64,000 nucleotides of DNA from Aliivibrio sifiae (lineage in GTDB: Bacteria > Pseudomonadota > Gammaproteobacteria > Enterobacterales > Vibrionaceae), in NCBI RefSeq assembly GCF_002954705.1, contig NZ_MSCO01000002.1:817082-881081 (forward strand), written 5' to 3'. Both the position numbers and the translations under genes were made by a program. Within the stretch, counting starts at the first letter, position 1, and each line of letters starts with the position of its first letter. Positions 8,042 to 17,771 of this stretch are shown here, one piece after another. A model generated the notes under the pieces. It was not told the origin of the DNA. It ran no database searches and was given only the letters and a program-made list of their open reading frames with translations.

Positions 8042-9616
8042 CCTTTTAACTCGCATTGCAGAGCAAAACATAAATTTAGTCTCATTAAATTCCCAGCAGT
8101 CCTTAGCGCTTTGGGGATTCATTGCTGAGAATTTTACAGAATCAGACAATGAAAAAGCCTATGCCCTATTAATGTGCTCAGAATTTGAAGTGCAATCTAA
8201 TCAAACCCAAAATAGTATTGAGCATCTACAACGCGCATTATTGCTTCTATCTCTACCTCAAGATATTGATTTGGTGTTACAAATCTATTCTTCACTTAGT
8301 TATCGATATACTGTAGTGGCGAATACCAAAATGCCTTAGATCATTTATATACGCTATCAAAGCTGGCTGTAGAACATGGTGACAATGAATTTTATATTCA
8401 ATCAATACTGGGCATTGGTAATTTATGTTCTATTTATGGTGATCACCTTAAGGCCTTACGTTATTACCAAAAATTAGAGACACTTAGCTCCAGTATTAAA
8501 AGTAATAACCTCTCTTTACGTTATAGACTCTATACCATCGCCTGCTTATTGGATTTAAACCGCTTATCAAAAGCGAAGAAGCTCCTAGAAGAATGTCAGA
8601 TTATTCAATATGTTTCAGATGATGCTCAACTTGTTGCTCAAGTTCAATTATATTCAGCGAAGCTATTGAGGCTAAAACACTCCCCCCAAGCGGCACTTGA
8701 ACAATTAATTACATTTAAAAGAAAGTATCCAAGCGTTTACTCCTTTCCATGGCTGAATAAACTGTTTTCGATTGAAACCGCGTATTGCTTAATCCAACTA
8801 CAGCGTGGGGAGTTGGCTGATGTCATTATTTCTCACCAATTAAAGCAGACTAAAAAATATTCGCAAGGTTACTATATTCGCCAATTACTCGATGTAAAAA
8901 GCGATGCTCTCGCTAGTTATCAAAGCTTTTCAGAAGCATTACTTTGTGAAAAAGAAGCACATAGTCTAACGGTAGATATAGTCAGAAACTTCCCAATTAA
9001 CGAACTTGGTAGTCATTCATTAAGACGCTTAACTCGATTAGAACTTCAGTTACGCTTAAATATTTCTGAATCTGAAAATATTAAACTCAAGAAAGTCTCC
9101 GATCAGCAAAAAGACACAGTAGCTAGACTTCAGCAAGATGTATTTCATGACAGTTTAACTAAATTATTTAATCGACGTTGGTTCGAAAGTACTTTTGTAA
9201 ATGAAATTAAGCCGTCACTGGAAGGCTATCAGCTATTGGTTATTGATATTGATAACTTCAAATCAATAAATGATGAGTACTCACACCTTACTGGCGATGT
9301 TATTTTGAAAATAGTAGGGAGAATATTGCAAGATAGTATTGGTTCATCACACTATGCAGCTCGCTATGGTGGTGAAGAGTTTATTCTTATTATCACATCA
9401 AATAATACTAAAGATGGCGAAAATATTGCTGAAACTTGTAGAATCGCGATTGCAAATTTCGATTGGCGAGAAACACTAAATGAACGAACCATCACAGTCA
9501 GTATTGGCCTAACTAAAAACGTTAAAGGCGAAGATTATAAAGCCACATTTTTACGCGCAGATAAGGCATTATACCAAGCCAAACGTTCAGGAAAGAATAA
9601 AGTTTGTATATATTAA
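8034..9616 (+). pseudogene. TPR-GGDEF diguanylate cyclase, split by a 1-base frameshift near 8315
   Basis: The ATG at 8034 overlaps the preceding gene and opens a TPR-like reading frame that stops at 8339. From about 8312 the next frame continues the same protein (SGEYQNALDHLYTLSKLAVE) with no gap and runs to 9616. The break lies in tatactgtagtggcgaa; one extra A (gtaagt) would restore a ~527-aa protein. Its C-terminal third is a complete GGDEF domain: DSLTKLFNRRWFE, DIDNFKSINDEY, and the active-site loop RYGGEEF, with VSIGL later. That predicts c-di-GMP synthesis if expressed. No RxxD inhibitory site is seen before the loop. A sequencing error, strain-specific mutation or programmed shift cannot be told apart here. 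Confidence 0.8.
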
Positions 9617-9670
9617 TTTCCATACAAGTCTTTGATATTAAGCTTACTATAAGATATCCAGCAATAAAAA

Positions 9671-9697
9671 AGCCAGCACGAATGCTGGCTTTTTTTA
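9671..9697. terminator. Terminator after the TPR-GGDEF gene
   Basis: Perfect 8-bp stem agccagca / tgctggct with a cgaa tetraloop, A run before and seven Ts after. It works in both directions and also serves the small gene at 9710. Confidence 0.9.
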
Positions 9698-9709
9698 TTT
9701 TAAGAACAC

Positions 9710-9901
9710 CTAACGATACAGACCTAAATCTCTTTGTAAATGTTCAGATAATTCTGAAGTGTAATATGTAGATGTTACTTGGCCTTTACCAAATAAAACA
9801 TCAACAAAATGAGCAATCAGTCCTTTGATAGTTACTGAGTAGGCCTTCTTTTCCAAAGAAGAAGTAGCGATGTTATTAATATTCATTGCTGCCTGTGCCA
9901 T
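9710..9901 (-). CDS. Small conserved-looking hypothetical protein (63 aa)
   Basis: The open frame extends to 9940, but the ATG at 9901 has a strong ribosome site (aagtgagg, 5 bases away) and is the better start, giving 63 aa (MAQAAMNINN...). The C-terminal end, LSEHLQRDLGLYR, resembles the ending of DUF1127/YjiS-type small proteins (LSDxxLxDIGL). That similarity is short and tentative. The protein is amphipathic with no signal peptide. It is a single-gene unit ending at the shared terminator at 9671-9690. Function unknown. Confidence 0.6.
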   Translation of the reverse strand: MAQAAMNINNIATSSLEKKAYSVTIKGLIAHFVDVLFGKGQVTSTYYTSELSEHLQRDLGLYR

Positions 9902-10227
9902 GATTGCCTCACTTAAAAAGTCATATAATGTTTGATGCACAGATAATAAAACTAAATTTATTGCTCAAAAAATGACTTTTTCTGTAAACTAATATTAGTT
10001 TTTCTAATGTAAAAGTTACATTACACTTAAATCAAATAAAATGACTAAATAGTCAAAAATAAGCGACAAAAAAGAATAAAAAACCACTTAACATATATTT
10101 AACACCAAGCCTATGCAGCAATTTTTTAAATTTAGTGTACTGATAATAAAAGTGAGATAAGTTTTACTATTGTTTAAATCCGCTAAATACAAAAAAGCTC
10201 CCTAAATTATATTTAGAGAGCCCTTTA
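9902..10227. other. AT-rich intergenic region with a 16-bp palindrome
   Basis: Upstream of the 63-aa gene. It contains a perfect 16-bp palindrome, aaactaatattagttt (9986-10001), about 85 bases before the chosen start, a possible operator. Apart from the terminator at 10197-10221, nothing else is recognisable. Confidence 0.4.
10197..10221 (-). terminator. Terminator of the 29-aa ORF
   Basis: Eleven-bp stem gctccctaaat / atttagagagc with one mismatch and a 3-base loop. On the minus strand it is followed directly by six Ts. It ends the small ORF and probably the nucleotidase transcript. Confidence 0.75.
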
Positions 10228-10317
10228 TTATCCAGAAAACTGAACAAAGTATGCGATAACAGCCCAAGCAAAAAACCAACCTACGACCAAAAGCTTATCT
10301 GACCAGTCACTACCCAT
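10228..10317 (-). CDS. 29-aa predicted single-span membrane protein
   Basis: A complete 30-codon ORF that ordinary length cut-offs miss. It begins MGSDWSDK, continues as one hydrophobic helix rich in Val, Trp, Phe and Ala (about residues 9-27), and ends QFSG. The ATG is preceded by aggtag with 3-base spacing, and a terminator follows 6 bases after the stop. The size and plan (short polar start, one transmembrane helix) recall small membrane subunits such as CydX or CcoQ, but I see no sequence match to either. It lies 63 bases downstream of the 5'-nucleotidase gene with no terminator between, so it may be cotranscribed. Confidence 0.6.
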   Translation of the reverse strand: MGSDWSDKLLVVGWFFAWAVIAYFVQFSG

Positions 10318-10380
10318 AATCTACCTATTTAACTCTATTAATAACTCATCTCAGAGATAACAAAGCAAAGGTCGTGCCAT

Positions 10381-12120
10381 TTATAAAATTACTGACTCAT
10401 TTCTATAATATTGATTAAGACACTCTATGGGTTTAGCTAAATTAGGGTAATGCGCTAAATAATCAATAAAACAATCAGCCATAGAAAAAGGCGTTGTTAT
10501 CAGCATATCTTCACGATTAATTAAAGGTAAATATCCCTCCTTTCCTTTAATAGTATAAGCAGTTGATGTGCCAAAGTATATTTGCTCATCAATAACAGGT
10601 AGCCATCCCATAATTGAGCTATAAATACTAAATTCAATAATACGTTGACCGCTTGGTTTCGCTGCATCATAACAATAACGCAACTGAGATACATATGGAA
10701 AGCTGCCAGAACCGCTGCCAATAACCCCATTATCTGTTGCGTTATCAATCGCTCCTTCTATAGCCGCTTTTAAATACTTTCCTTTAAGGCTATAAATGAC
10801 AATTGGGATAGCAAATGGCAATACCTTTCCGGCAATATCCGCATAAGTAATCTCGCCTTGATTAAGTCCAGCCCTTACTCCCCCTGCATTATGCATAGCA
10901 AATTGTACTCGGTTATCAATTTGATGAGCTTTAGAATAAAACGCTTCTACAACCCAAGGGGCAATGTCACTTTGACCTTTCTCATTAGGGATACGGCGAT
11001 GTGATAAATCCTCAACACACTGTCCAATAACTTGCTGTGATAAGCGTTCAACTTCTTTTCTATATTTAGCAATAAGTAATGCTTCTACATTAGGATCTTT
11101 CTGACAAAAAACAGCATACTCAAAAGAACTTAACTCTTGAATAATACGTAAGAGATCCTTTTGCTCAACTTGCTGACTACACGCTTTATCTTTATATGCA
11201 ATATTATCTAAAAGTAAGGTATTTTTTCCATTAAAATTCAGTAACTCACCATCATTGCTATATTCTAAATCACAATAGCCTAACGCAAGTGCATGGCATC
11301 CAGCTTGGACAATGTACGTATCATTTATTTTCTCACCATAAGCTGCCCGTGCTTCTAATCCAATGTCAGTAAAGTCCCCTTGAAGAACGTGGCTATGCCC
11401 TCCAACTATAAGATCAATACCAGAAACAGATTTTGCTAATTGTTTATCTGCTTCATAACCTAAATGACTAATAACAATAGCGTTATTTATTCCTTGATTA
11501 GACAGGTGCTGCATTGTATTTTTTGCAGTTTCTATTGCATTAATAAATGGCGTATCAGGATCTGGATTGGCAAGTATTTCCATTTGGTCAATCGTCAACC
11601 CCAAAATAGCCACCTCGATTGAACCGACTTGCTTGATCATATACTTAGCGATGTGTAAATCAGCATCAAAATCTAAAATACGATCTTGATGTTTTAATCT
11701 ATGCCCTTTAGATTGATCTTCTTGGCTTAAATCCCAGTTTCCCATTAGAATTGGAAACTGTGTATTAGCAATGAATTCACTGACTAATTCATTACCTAAA
11801 TCAAATTCATGATTGCCTAAAACCATACCATCAAAAGGAAGTTGATTTAATAAATCAGCATTGGCCTTACCTTTATATAAAGAAAAGTATAAAGTACCTT
11901 GAAAACAGTCCCCAGCATGAAATAACGCGACCTCACCCTCTTGCTGTTTTTGTTCTTTAGAGAGAATCGAAATTTGATGAGATAAACGAGAAAAGCCACC
12001 ACATTTAATATAAAACTTATCCAACCCGTCGCAATTTAGCGCGATAACAGACTCATCAAAATAAGAATGCGTGTCATTGATGTGCATCACTCTCAATATA
12101 TTGCTCTTTTGGTCTTTCAT
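10381..12120 (-). CDS. Cytoplasmic 5'-nucleotidase / metallophosphoesterase (UshA-like)
   Basis: Two-domain nucleotidase that removes phosphate from nucleotides. The N-terminal metallophosphoesterase domain shows metal-ligand motifs: HINDTHSYFD near the start, GDCFQGT, GNHEFDLG, VISHLGYE and GGHSHV. The 5'-nucleotidase C-terminal domain (about 340-560) contains NAGGVRAGLNQGEITYAD. The frame is open to 12156, but the internal ATG at 12120 has a clear ribosome site (ggaaagaga) and fits the family, giving 579 aa. There is no signal peptide, unlike periplasmic UshA, so the enzyme should be cytosolic, resembling YfkN-type or YunD-like enzymes. Substrate range cannot be read from sequence. Confidence 0.85.
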   Translation of the reverse strand: MKDQKSNILRVMHINDTHSYFDESVIALNCDGLDKFYIKCGGFSRLSHQISILSKEQKQQEGEVALFHAGDCFQGTLYFSLYKGKANADLLNQLPFDGMVLGNHEFDLGNELVSEFIANTQFPILMGNWDLSQEDQSKGHRLKHQDRILDFDADLHIAKYMIKQVGSIEVAILGLTIDQMEILANPDPDTPFINAIETAKNTMQHLSNQGINNAIVISHLGYEADKQLAKSVSGIDLIVGGHSHVLQGDFTDIGLEARAAYGEKINDTYIVQAGCHALALGYCDLEYSNDGELLNFNGKNTLLLDNIAYKDKACSQQVEQKDLLRIIQELSSFEYAVFCQKDPNVEALLIAKYRKEVERLSQQVIGQCVEDLSHRRIPNEKGQSDIAPWVVEAFYSKAHQIDNRVQFAMHNAGGVRAGLNQGEITYADIAGKVLPFAIPIVIYSLKGKYLKAAIEGAIDNATDNGVIGSGSGSFPYVSQLRYCYDAAKPSGQRIIEFSIYSSIMGWLPVIDEQIYFGTSTAYTIKGKEGYLPLINREDMLITTPFSMADCFIDYLAHYPNLAKPIECLNQYYRNESVIL

Positions 12121-12390
12121 TGTCTCTTTCCTTTCCAGAGCAAACAAATGTAACATGAAAAAGATATCAGCAAACCGCCTCTAAAACCACACCAAACCAC
12201 TAATGAAAAGATACTTCTGATTTATTTACCTTCCGTTATCTTATTAAGACCGTTGGATTTAACGACGTAGTTACATTTATAACAACTTGTTTTTATATCA
12301 AAATCATTGATAAATGTGACTCCTATAATGCTCTACTCTATTTAATTGCTATATAGTTATTCATATAAGTGTCTCTAATGAGGAAGTATT

Positions 12391-14025
12391 ATGCTCTTAG
12401 AACGAATAGAAGTATCAGGCTTTAGAGGTATTAAGCGCTTATCCCTTTCATTTGAACAATTAACAACGTTGATTGGTGAAAATACTTGGGGTAAATCATC
12501 CCTGCTTGATGCTTTATCAATTGCTCTCCCTGTTTCTGGAGAACTTCATCAGTTTACGTTAAAAGATTTCCATCAAGACCACTCTATTTCTTATACCCAA
12601 GATCAGCATATTCAGATAATTATTAGCTGGAAAACTACAGAGAAAAATGAACATAGAGCAGGTCGCTATAGAAAACTCTCTAGCCTATGGCAAAGTAGCA
12701 CTAGTGATCATTACCAACGAATTTATTACCGTATTAGTGCGACAAATAATGAAGGCAAAATCACCTCATCAAGCTCATTCTTAAATAGTGACGGAGAAAT
12801 CCTTCGTTATCATAAGATTGAATATCTCATCACTGAATTAATGCGCCTTCATCCCGTTATCCGTATACGCGATTCACGACGACTCAACCTTGAAGAAGTG
12901 GCTGAATCAATTCCTAACGATAGAATAGAACGTCGAATAAATAATACTTGTCGCCGTTTAATGACAGCACCAGGGCAAGTAAATAGCGGCGAAATAAAAA
13001 GTGCTCTTCACTCTATGCAGTCATTGGTAGAGCATTACTTCGCTTTTAAAAATCATAAAAGAAATACCCCACATAGAATTCATGATGACCTATTTTTTGG
13101 CCAAAAAACAGAAGGCGTTTCTTTATCTCAATTCATTAACCAAAACAAAAATAAACAAACAAAACTACTTTTACTTGGGCTCTTAAACACCTATTTAAGA
13201 GCAAAAGGCCCTAACACATTAAAAAAATCAGCAAGACCATTAATGATTATTGAGGATCCGGAAGGCCGCTTACACCCAACACAATTGATACAAGCGTGGT
13301 CTTTGCTTAACCATATTCCGATGCAAAAAATACTCACGACAAACAGCAGTGAATTACTTAGTGCTGTTCCTTTATGTTCTATTCGTCGTCTAGTTAGAGA
13401 ATCTGATTCTACGTCCAGTTATTCCGTATCACCAACCAACTTATCGCGTGATGATTTACGTCGAATTACTTTTCATATTCGCTTTCAAAGGACCAATGCA
13501 TTATTTGCGCGTTGTTGGTTATTAGTTGAAGGAGAAACAGAAGTTTGGTTATTTAATGAAATGGCTCGAATTTTGGGTTATAACCTTGCGGCAGAAGGTG
13601 TCCAAATCATTGAGTTTGCTCAATCTGGCTTAAAATCACTGATAAAAATAGCAAAAGCACTTCATATTGAATGGCACGTGGTGACAGATGGCGATCCTGC
13701 AGGAAAGAAATACGCCTTTGCAGTGAAGAGTCAATTAGATAACGAGCATGAGCGTCATAGATTGACGGAATTACCCCACAAAGATATCGAACACTATTTG
13801 TATCATAATGGATTTGAAGATCTATTTAGAACACTGGCCAATATAACCAAAGATCAACCAGTACCTCCGAAAAAAATCATAATTAAAACGTTAAAAAAAT
13901 TCGCAAAACCCGATCTTGCATTGGCAATAGTACAACACAGTGAAGAGTTAGGACCTGACAGCATCCCACTACTATTACGTTGGACACTCAAACGAACGGT
14001 TACAATGGCAAAAGGGCAAGGATAA
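12391..14025 (+). CDS. ybjD: YbjD-type OLD-family ATPase/TOPRIM protein
   Basis: Putative ATP-dependent endonuclease of the OLD family (DUF2813). The N-terminal ABC/SMC-like ATPase begins LLERIEVSGFRGI with a Walker A GENTWGKSS at about residues 29-37. A later IIEDPEGRLHP supplies the Walker B/signature region. The C-terminal TOPRIM domain starts LLVEGETEVWLF, with the metal-binding DGDPAGKKYA about 60 residues later. The 544-aa length matches E. coli YbjD (about 550). It is a single gene divergent from the nucleotidase and ends at a strong terminator. Family members may act in DNA repair or phage defence; which one here is unknown. Nothing next to it suggests a defence island. Confidence 0.85.
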   Translation: MLLERIEVSGFRGIKRLSLSFEQLTTLIGENTWGKSSLLDALSIALPVSGELHQFTLKDFHQDHSISYTQDQHIQIIISWKTTEKNEHRAGRYRKLSSLWQSSTSDHYQRIYYRISATNNEGKITSSSSFLNSDGEILRYHKIEYLITELMRLHPVIRIRDSRRLNLEEVAESIPNDRIERRINNTCRRLMTAPGQVNSGEIKSALHSMQSLVEHYFAFKNHKRNTPHRIHDDLFFGQKTEGVSLSQFINQNKNKQTKLLLLGLLNTYLRAKGPNTLKKSARPLMIIEDPEGRLHPTQLIQAWSLLNHIPMQKILTTNSSELLSAVPLCSIRRLVRESDSTSSYSVSPTNLSRDDLRRITFHIRFQRTNALFARCWLLVEGETEVWLFNEMARILGYNLAAEGVQIIEFAQSGLKSLIKIAKALHIEWHVVTDGDPAGKKYAFAVKSQLDNEHERHRLTELPHKDIEHYLYHNGFEDLFRTLANITKDQPVPPKKIIIKTLKKFAKPDLALAIVQHSEELGPDSIPLLLRWTLKRTVTMAKGQG

Positions 14026-14041
14026 ACAATCTAGAAAAAAC

Positions 14042-14076
14042 AAAAACGCCAGTCACTTTATGTCACTGGCGTTTTT
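14042..14076. terminator. Bidirectional terminator between ybjD and aroG
   Basis: Twelve-bp perfect stem aaaaacgccagt / actggcgttttt that supplies both A and T runs, between convergent genes. Confidence 0.9.
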
Positions 14077-14090
14077 ATATTTAAAAAATA

Positions 14091-15143
14091 CTACTTATTG
14101 CGACGAGCGCTCACTGCATCTGCTAATTGACGAAGTACTGTTTCAGTATCATCCCAACCAATACATGCATCAGTAATTGATTGGCCGTAATTTTCAGCTT
14201 TACCATCAACAAGGTCTTGACGACCTTCAACTAGATGGCTCTCAATCATCACACCAAATACGGCATCTTCACCACCCGAAATTTGACCACATACGTCATT
14301 AGAAACAATCATCTGACGTTTAAAGTCTTTTGAACTATTTGCGTGGCTAAAATCAATCATCACTTTTTCAGGTAAACCAGAAGCGGAAAGTTGCTCTTTC
14401 ACTGGTTTAACGTGCTCAGCACTGTAGTTTGGCTCTTTACCACCACGAAGGATGATATGACAATCAGGATTGCCTGCCGTTTCAATAATTGCAGAGTGAC
14501 CATACTTAGTAACAGACAAGAAATGGTGAGAAGAACCCGCCGAACGGATTGCATCAGTAGCGATCTTAATATTACCATCTGTTCCATTCTTAAATCCTAC
14601 AGGACAAGATAAACCTGAAGATAATTCACGGTGTACTTGTGATTCTGTAGTACGAGCACCAATAGCGCCCCAACTGATTAGATCGCCCATGTATTGCGGT
14701 GTGATCATATCTAGGAATTCACCAGCAGTAGGTAAGCCCATATCAGTAAGATCAAGCAGTAACTTACGCCCCATACGAAGGCCATCATTTAATTTATATG
14801 AATCATCCATGTACGGGTCATTAATCAGACCTTTCCAACCCACTGTTGTACGTGGTTTTTCAAAATACACACGCATAACCACTTCAAGACGATCACCTAA
14901 CTCATTACGTAATGTATTAAGTTTAGCGCCGTACTCTAACGCGGCTTTAGTATCATGAATTGAACATGGTCCAATAATAACAAGAAGACGATCATCGTCA
15001 CCTTGTAAAATATTATGGATAGCTTGGCGAGATTGAAATACCGTTTTTGCGGCGACTTCAGTCGCAGGGAATTTCTCTAACACAGCAACAGGCGGTAATA
15101 ATTCTTTTACTTTATTAATTCGTACATCATCAGTTTGATACAT
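14091..15143 (-). CDS. aroG: 3-deoxy-7-phosphoheptulonate (DAHP) synthase, AroG type
   Basis: First enzyme of the shikimate pathway, condensing phosphoenolpyruvate and erythrose-4-phosphate. The 350-aa length is that of E. coli AroG and the sequence follows it throughout: INKVKELLPP, IGPCSIHD, RVYFEKPRTTVGWKG, WGAIGARTTESQVHRE, GFKNGTDG, LRGGKEPNYS, MIDFSHANSSK. Those include PEP- and metal-binding residues of class I DAHP synthases. Which aromatic amino acid inhibits it cannot be settled from sequence by eye; overall similarity favours the phenylalanine-sensitive type. A single-gene unit with a possible operator in front of it (15165-15189). Confidence 0.93.
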   Translation of the reverse strand: MYQTDDVRINKVKELLPPVAVLEKFPATEVAAKTVFQSRQAIHNILQGDDDRLLVIIGPCSIHDTKAALEYGAKLNTLRNELGDRLEVVMRVYFEKPRTTVGWKGLINDPYMDDSYKLNDGLRMGRKLLLDLTDMGLPTAGEFLDMITPQYMGDLISWGAIGARTTESQVHRELSSGLSCPVGFKNGTDGNIKIATDAIRSAGSSHHFLSVTKYGHSAIIETAGNPDCHIILRGGKEPNYSAEHVKPVKEQLSASGLPEKVMIDFSHANSSKDFKRQMIVSNDVCGQISGGEDAVFGVMIESHLVEGRQDLVDGKAENYGQSITDACIGWDDTETVLRQLADAVSARRNK

Positions 15144-15164
15144 CTTTATGCTTCCATCTATTTA

Positions 15165-15189
15165 TGCAGTATATACTCTGTATGCTGCA
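15165..15189 (-). promoter_or_regulatory. Imperfect inverted repeat upstream of aroG (possible operator)
   Basis: A 25-bp imperfect dyad with outer arms tgcag / ctgca and a tata-rich centre lies 22 bases before the aroG start, where a repressor would block transcription. It does not match the TyrR box (TGTAAA-N6-TTTACA) well. The controlling protein is unknown. Confidence 0.35.
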
Positions 15190-15395
15190 TGTTTATTCTC
15201 CATACTGGTAACGTAACGTGTCTTGTGATGTTGTGCAATGGTTAATTTAATATAAATTCTACCTCAGCCTATATTTGACCTTAACCACACATAAGCATTA
15301 ATTTCGGTTAAAAATAAATCAACTAATGAATTATCACTTTTCTAGCTTTATGAATATGTTACAGTAAGTTTAGTAACTAAGTGCTAGGATGAATT

Positions 15396-16142
15396 GTGAC
15401 TAATAATAATACAAAGAGACCCAATATCATTAGCTTTGAAACGGTTGATAAATACTACGGCCAATTTCACGCATTAAAAAACATCAACCTCACGATTAGC
15501 GAAGGGGAGAAAGTGGTTATTTGTGGTCCATCAGGCTCAGGTAAATCTACCTTAATCCGCTGTATCAATGCGTTGGAATCAATTCAAGGTGGTACTCTTA
15601 CCCTCTTTAATCACCCTCTTTCTTCTAAACAATTAATGAAGGGGGAAGTTGGCATGGTTTTTCAGCATTTCAATTTATTTCCACACCTTACGGTATTAGA
15701 AAATCTTACCCTTGCACCGATGAAGACCTTAAAACTGTCAAAACAAGAAGCACACCAGCGTGCATTGACCTATTTACAGCGAGTCAACATCGCAGAACAA
15801 GCAGATAAGTACCCATCTCAACTCTCTGGTGGACAACAACAACGCGTAGCTATTGCTCGTTCACTTTGTATGAAACCTCAGGTTTTGCTTTTTGATGAAC
15901 CAACATCCGCACTTGACCCTGAAATGATCAGTGAAGTGTTAGATGTTATGTCGGATTTAGCAAAAGATGGAATGACAATGGTCTGCGTTACTCATGAAAT
16001 GGGCTTTGCTAAAAAAGTGGCTGATCGAGTCGTATTTATGGATGAAGGAGAAATCGTTGAAATCGCAAAACCTCAACAATTCTTTGAAAACCCACAGCAT
16101 CAACGAACTCAACATTTTTTAAATCAAATTTTAAGCTATTAA
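15396..16142 (+). CDS. ABC transporter ATPase, polar amino acid type (GlnQ-like)
   Basis: Cytoplasmic ATPase that powers an amino-acid importer. Motifs in order: Walker [10 protein letters not shown] at about residues 46-54, Q-loop [16 protein letters not shown], signature [15 protein letters not shown], Walker [15 protein letters not shown], and the switch His in CVTHEMGFA. The [10 protein letters not shown] and [13 protein letters not shown] wording is typical of GlnQ/HisP-class importers. GTG start with taggat upstream. First gene of a four-gene operon (ATPase, permease, binding protein, permease); the next start is 4 bases after its stop. Confidence 0.93.
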   Translation: MTNNNTKRPNIISFETVDKYYGQFHALKNINLTISEGEKVVICGPSGSGKSTLIRCINALESIQGGTLTLFNHPLSSKQLMKGEVGMVFQHFNLFPHLTVLENLTLAPMKTLKLSKQEAHQRALTYLQRVNIAEQADKYPSQLSGGQQQRVAIARSLCMKPQVLLFDEPTSALDPEMISEVLDVMSDLAKDGMTMVCVTHEMGFAKKVADRVVFMDEGEIVEIAKPQQFFENPQHQRTQHFLNQILSY

Positions 16143-16146
16143 TATT

Positions 16147-16941
16147 ATGCGCCGTTTGATGACTATTTTATCCCCTATTTTTTCAGCACTGTTGCAAATC
16201 ACTTTATTGGGCATTGCTCTTTATTGGATATTAGACAGTGGTGCACAAGCCATAAACTATCAATGGCAATGGGACCGCGTTCCTGATTATCTGTTTTTCT
16301 ATGAAGATGGCGAATGGTTTCCTGCCGAACTTATCGAAGGCTTATTAGTCACTCTTAATATCTCAGCGATTAGTGCCATTGCGACTCTTTTAATTGCGCT
16401 AGTTACTGCCCTATTACGCTTATCTGATTCGATTGTAGGACGAAGCCTCGCGACCTTCTATATTGAAATAATAAGAAATACCCCTCTATTAGTACAAATC
16501 TACTTATTGTATTTTGTCTTTGGCCCTTTTTTAGGTCTAGAGAGAACAACAACCGCCGTTCTCGCATTAGCACTATTTCAAGGGGCCTATACCGCTGAGA
16601 TCTTACGTTCCGGCTTGGTTAATTTACCTAAAGGACAATTAGAAGCATGTAAAACCTTAGGTTTATCCTCATTTAATAGCTATCGCTACGTAGTATTACC
16701 TCAAGTGATCAGAAATACACTTCCTTCTTTAACTAACGAATTAGTTTCTTTAGTGAAAAACTCTTCTATAGTCAGTGTGATGGCTATTTTTGATTTAACC
16801 ACTGAGGGGCGTAATATTGTCTCAGATACCGCAATGCCATTTGAAATTTGGTTCAGTGTCGCTGCCATTTATTTACTTATCACGTTAACACTTTCTGGGC
16901 TATCCGCTTGGTTAGAACATCGAATGCATAATGCACATTAA
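16147..16941 (+). CDS. ABC transporter permease, polar amino acid (HisMQ/GlnP type)
   Basis: Inner-membrane permease of the amino-acid importer, about five transmembrane helices after a short N-terminal anchor. It has the family hallmark IEIIRNTPLLVQIYLLYF at about residues 107-124. The ATPase-contacting EAA loop reads EACKTLGLSSFNSYRYVVLP. It pairs with the second permease at 17772 to form a heterodimeric channel, as in AapQM or HisQM. The start ATG lies 4 bases after the ATPase gene. Confidence 0.92.
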   Translation: MRRLMTILSPIFSALLQITLLGIALYWILDSGAQAINYQWQWDRVPDYLFFYEDGEWFPAELIEGLLVTLNISAISAIATLLIALVTALLRLSDSIVGRSLATFYIEIIRNTPLLVQIYLLYFVFGPFLGLERTTTAVLALALFQGAYTAEILRSGLVNLPKGQLEACKTLGLSSFNSYRYVVLPQVIRNTLPSLTNELVSLVKNSSIVSVMAIFDLTTEGRNIVSDTAMPFEIWFSVAAIYLLITLTLSGLSAWLEHRMHNAH

Positions 16942-16956
16942 GGGAGAAACATACGC

Positions 16957-17766
16957 ATGAAGCAATTATTACTGTCATTTCTTAGCTTGAGTCTACTGTT
17001 TAGTAGTTCAGTATTTTCAGCTACCTCATCAGATAGCACTCCAAATGTTGATAAAATCAAAGACAGAGGCACACTTAAAGTAGGCTTAAGTACTTTTGTA
17101 CCTTGGGCAATGAGAAACAAGCAAGGCGAACTTATTGGTTTTGAAGTTGATGTAGCCAAGCGTTTAGCAAAAGATTCTGGTTTAAAAATTGAATTTATTC
17201 CAACGGCTTGGGATGGCATTATTCCATCTCTTATCTCAGGTAAATTTGATGTTATCATCGGTGGATTAACCATTACTGATGAACGTTCTAAAAGTGTTTT
17301 ATTTACTATTCCTTATTCTCATTCTGGTGTTCAAGTTGCCGCAAATAAAAAAATGACCGAAGGCTTTACTCGTGAACAATTCAACTCTCGTCGTGTAAAA
17401 TTTGCTGCACGTCGTGGTTCTATTACCGTAGCAGCAATTAAAGAACACTTCCCAAAAGCGAAAGTTCTTCAATTTGATGATGATGCACAAGCATTCCAAG
17501 AAGTATTAAATGGCAATGCCCATGCCGTTGCCGCTTCCACACCAAAACCTGAATTCGATACAATTAAATACTCTGATATCTTATATTTACCATTTAAAGA
17601 GCGTTTGTCTCAAGGTAATGAGGCCTTTGCTGTTCGTCTTGGCGAAGAAGATAAAAAAGCCTATTTTGATACATGGATTAAAGCTCGTACTGAAGATGGT
17701 TGGCTAAAAGAGCGTTATGATTATTGGTTTACTAGCCTAGATTGGCAATCACAAACAGCGAACTAA
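16957..17766 (+). CDS. Periplasmic amino-acid-binding protein of the ABC importer
   Basis: Solute-binding protein, SBP family 3. A classical signal peptide (residues 1-21, cleavage near VFSA) is followed by the family pattern: DRGTLKVGLSTFVPWAM, GFEVDVAKRLAKDSG, AWDGIIPSLISGKFDVI, GGLTITDERSK. These are the residues that build the amino-acid pocket in HisJ/GlnH-type proteins. Which amino acid is bound is not clear from motifs. Strong ribosome site aagggagaaa. The gene sits between the two permease genes, an unusual but known arrangement. Confidence 0.92.
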   Translation: MKQLLLSFLSLSLLFSSSVFSATSSDSTPNVDKIKDRGTLKVGLSTFVPWAMRNKQGELIGFEVDVAKRLAKDSGLKIEFIPTAWDGIIPSLISGKFDVIIGGLTITDERSKSVLFTIPYSHSGVQVAANKKMTEGFTREQFNSRRVKFAARRGSITVAAIKEHFPKAKVLQFDDDAQAFQEVLNGNAHAVAASTPKPEFDTIKYSDILYLPFKERLSQGNEAFAVRLGEEDKKAYFDTWIKARTEDGWLKERYDYWFTSLDWQSQTAN

Positions 17767-17771
17767 GTACT

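Noticed and set aside
12391..14025. Phage-defence island around the OLD-like gene
   Set aside because: YbjD is a widespread core gene, and its neighbours are metabolic; no defence partners (such as GajB) adjoin it.
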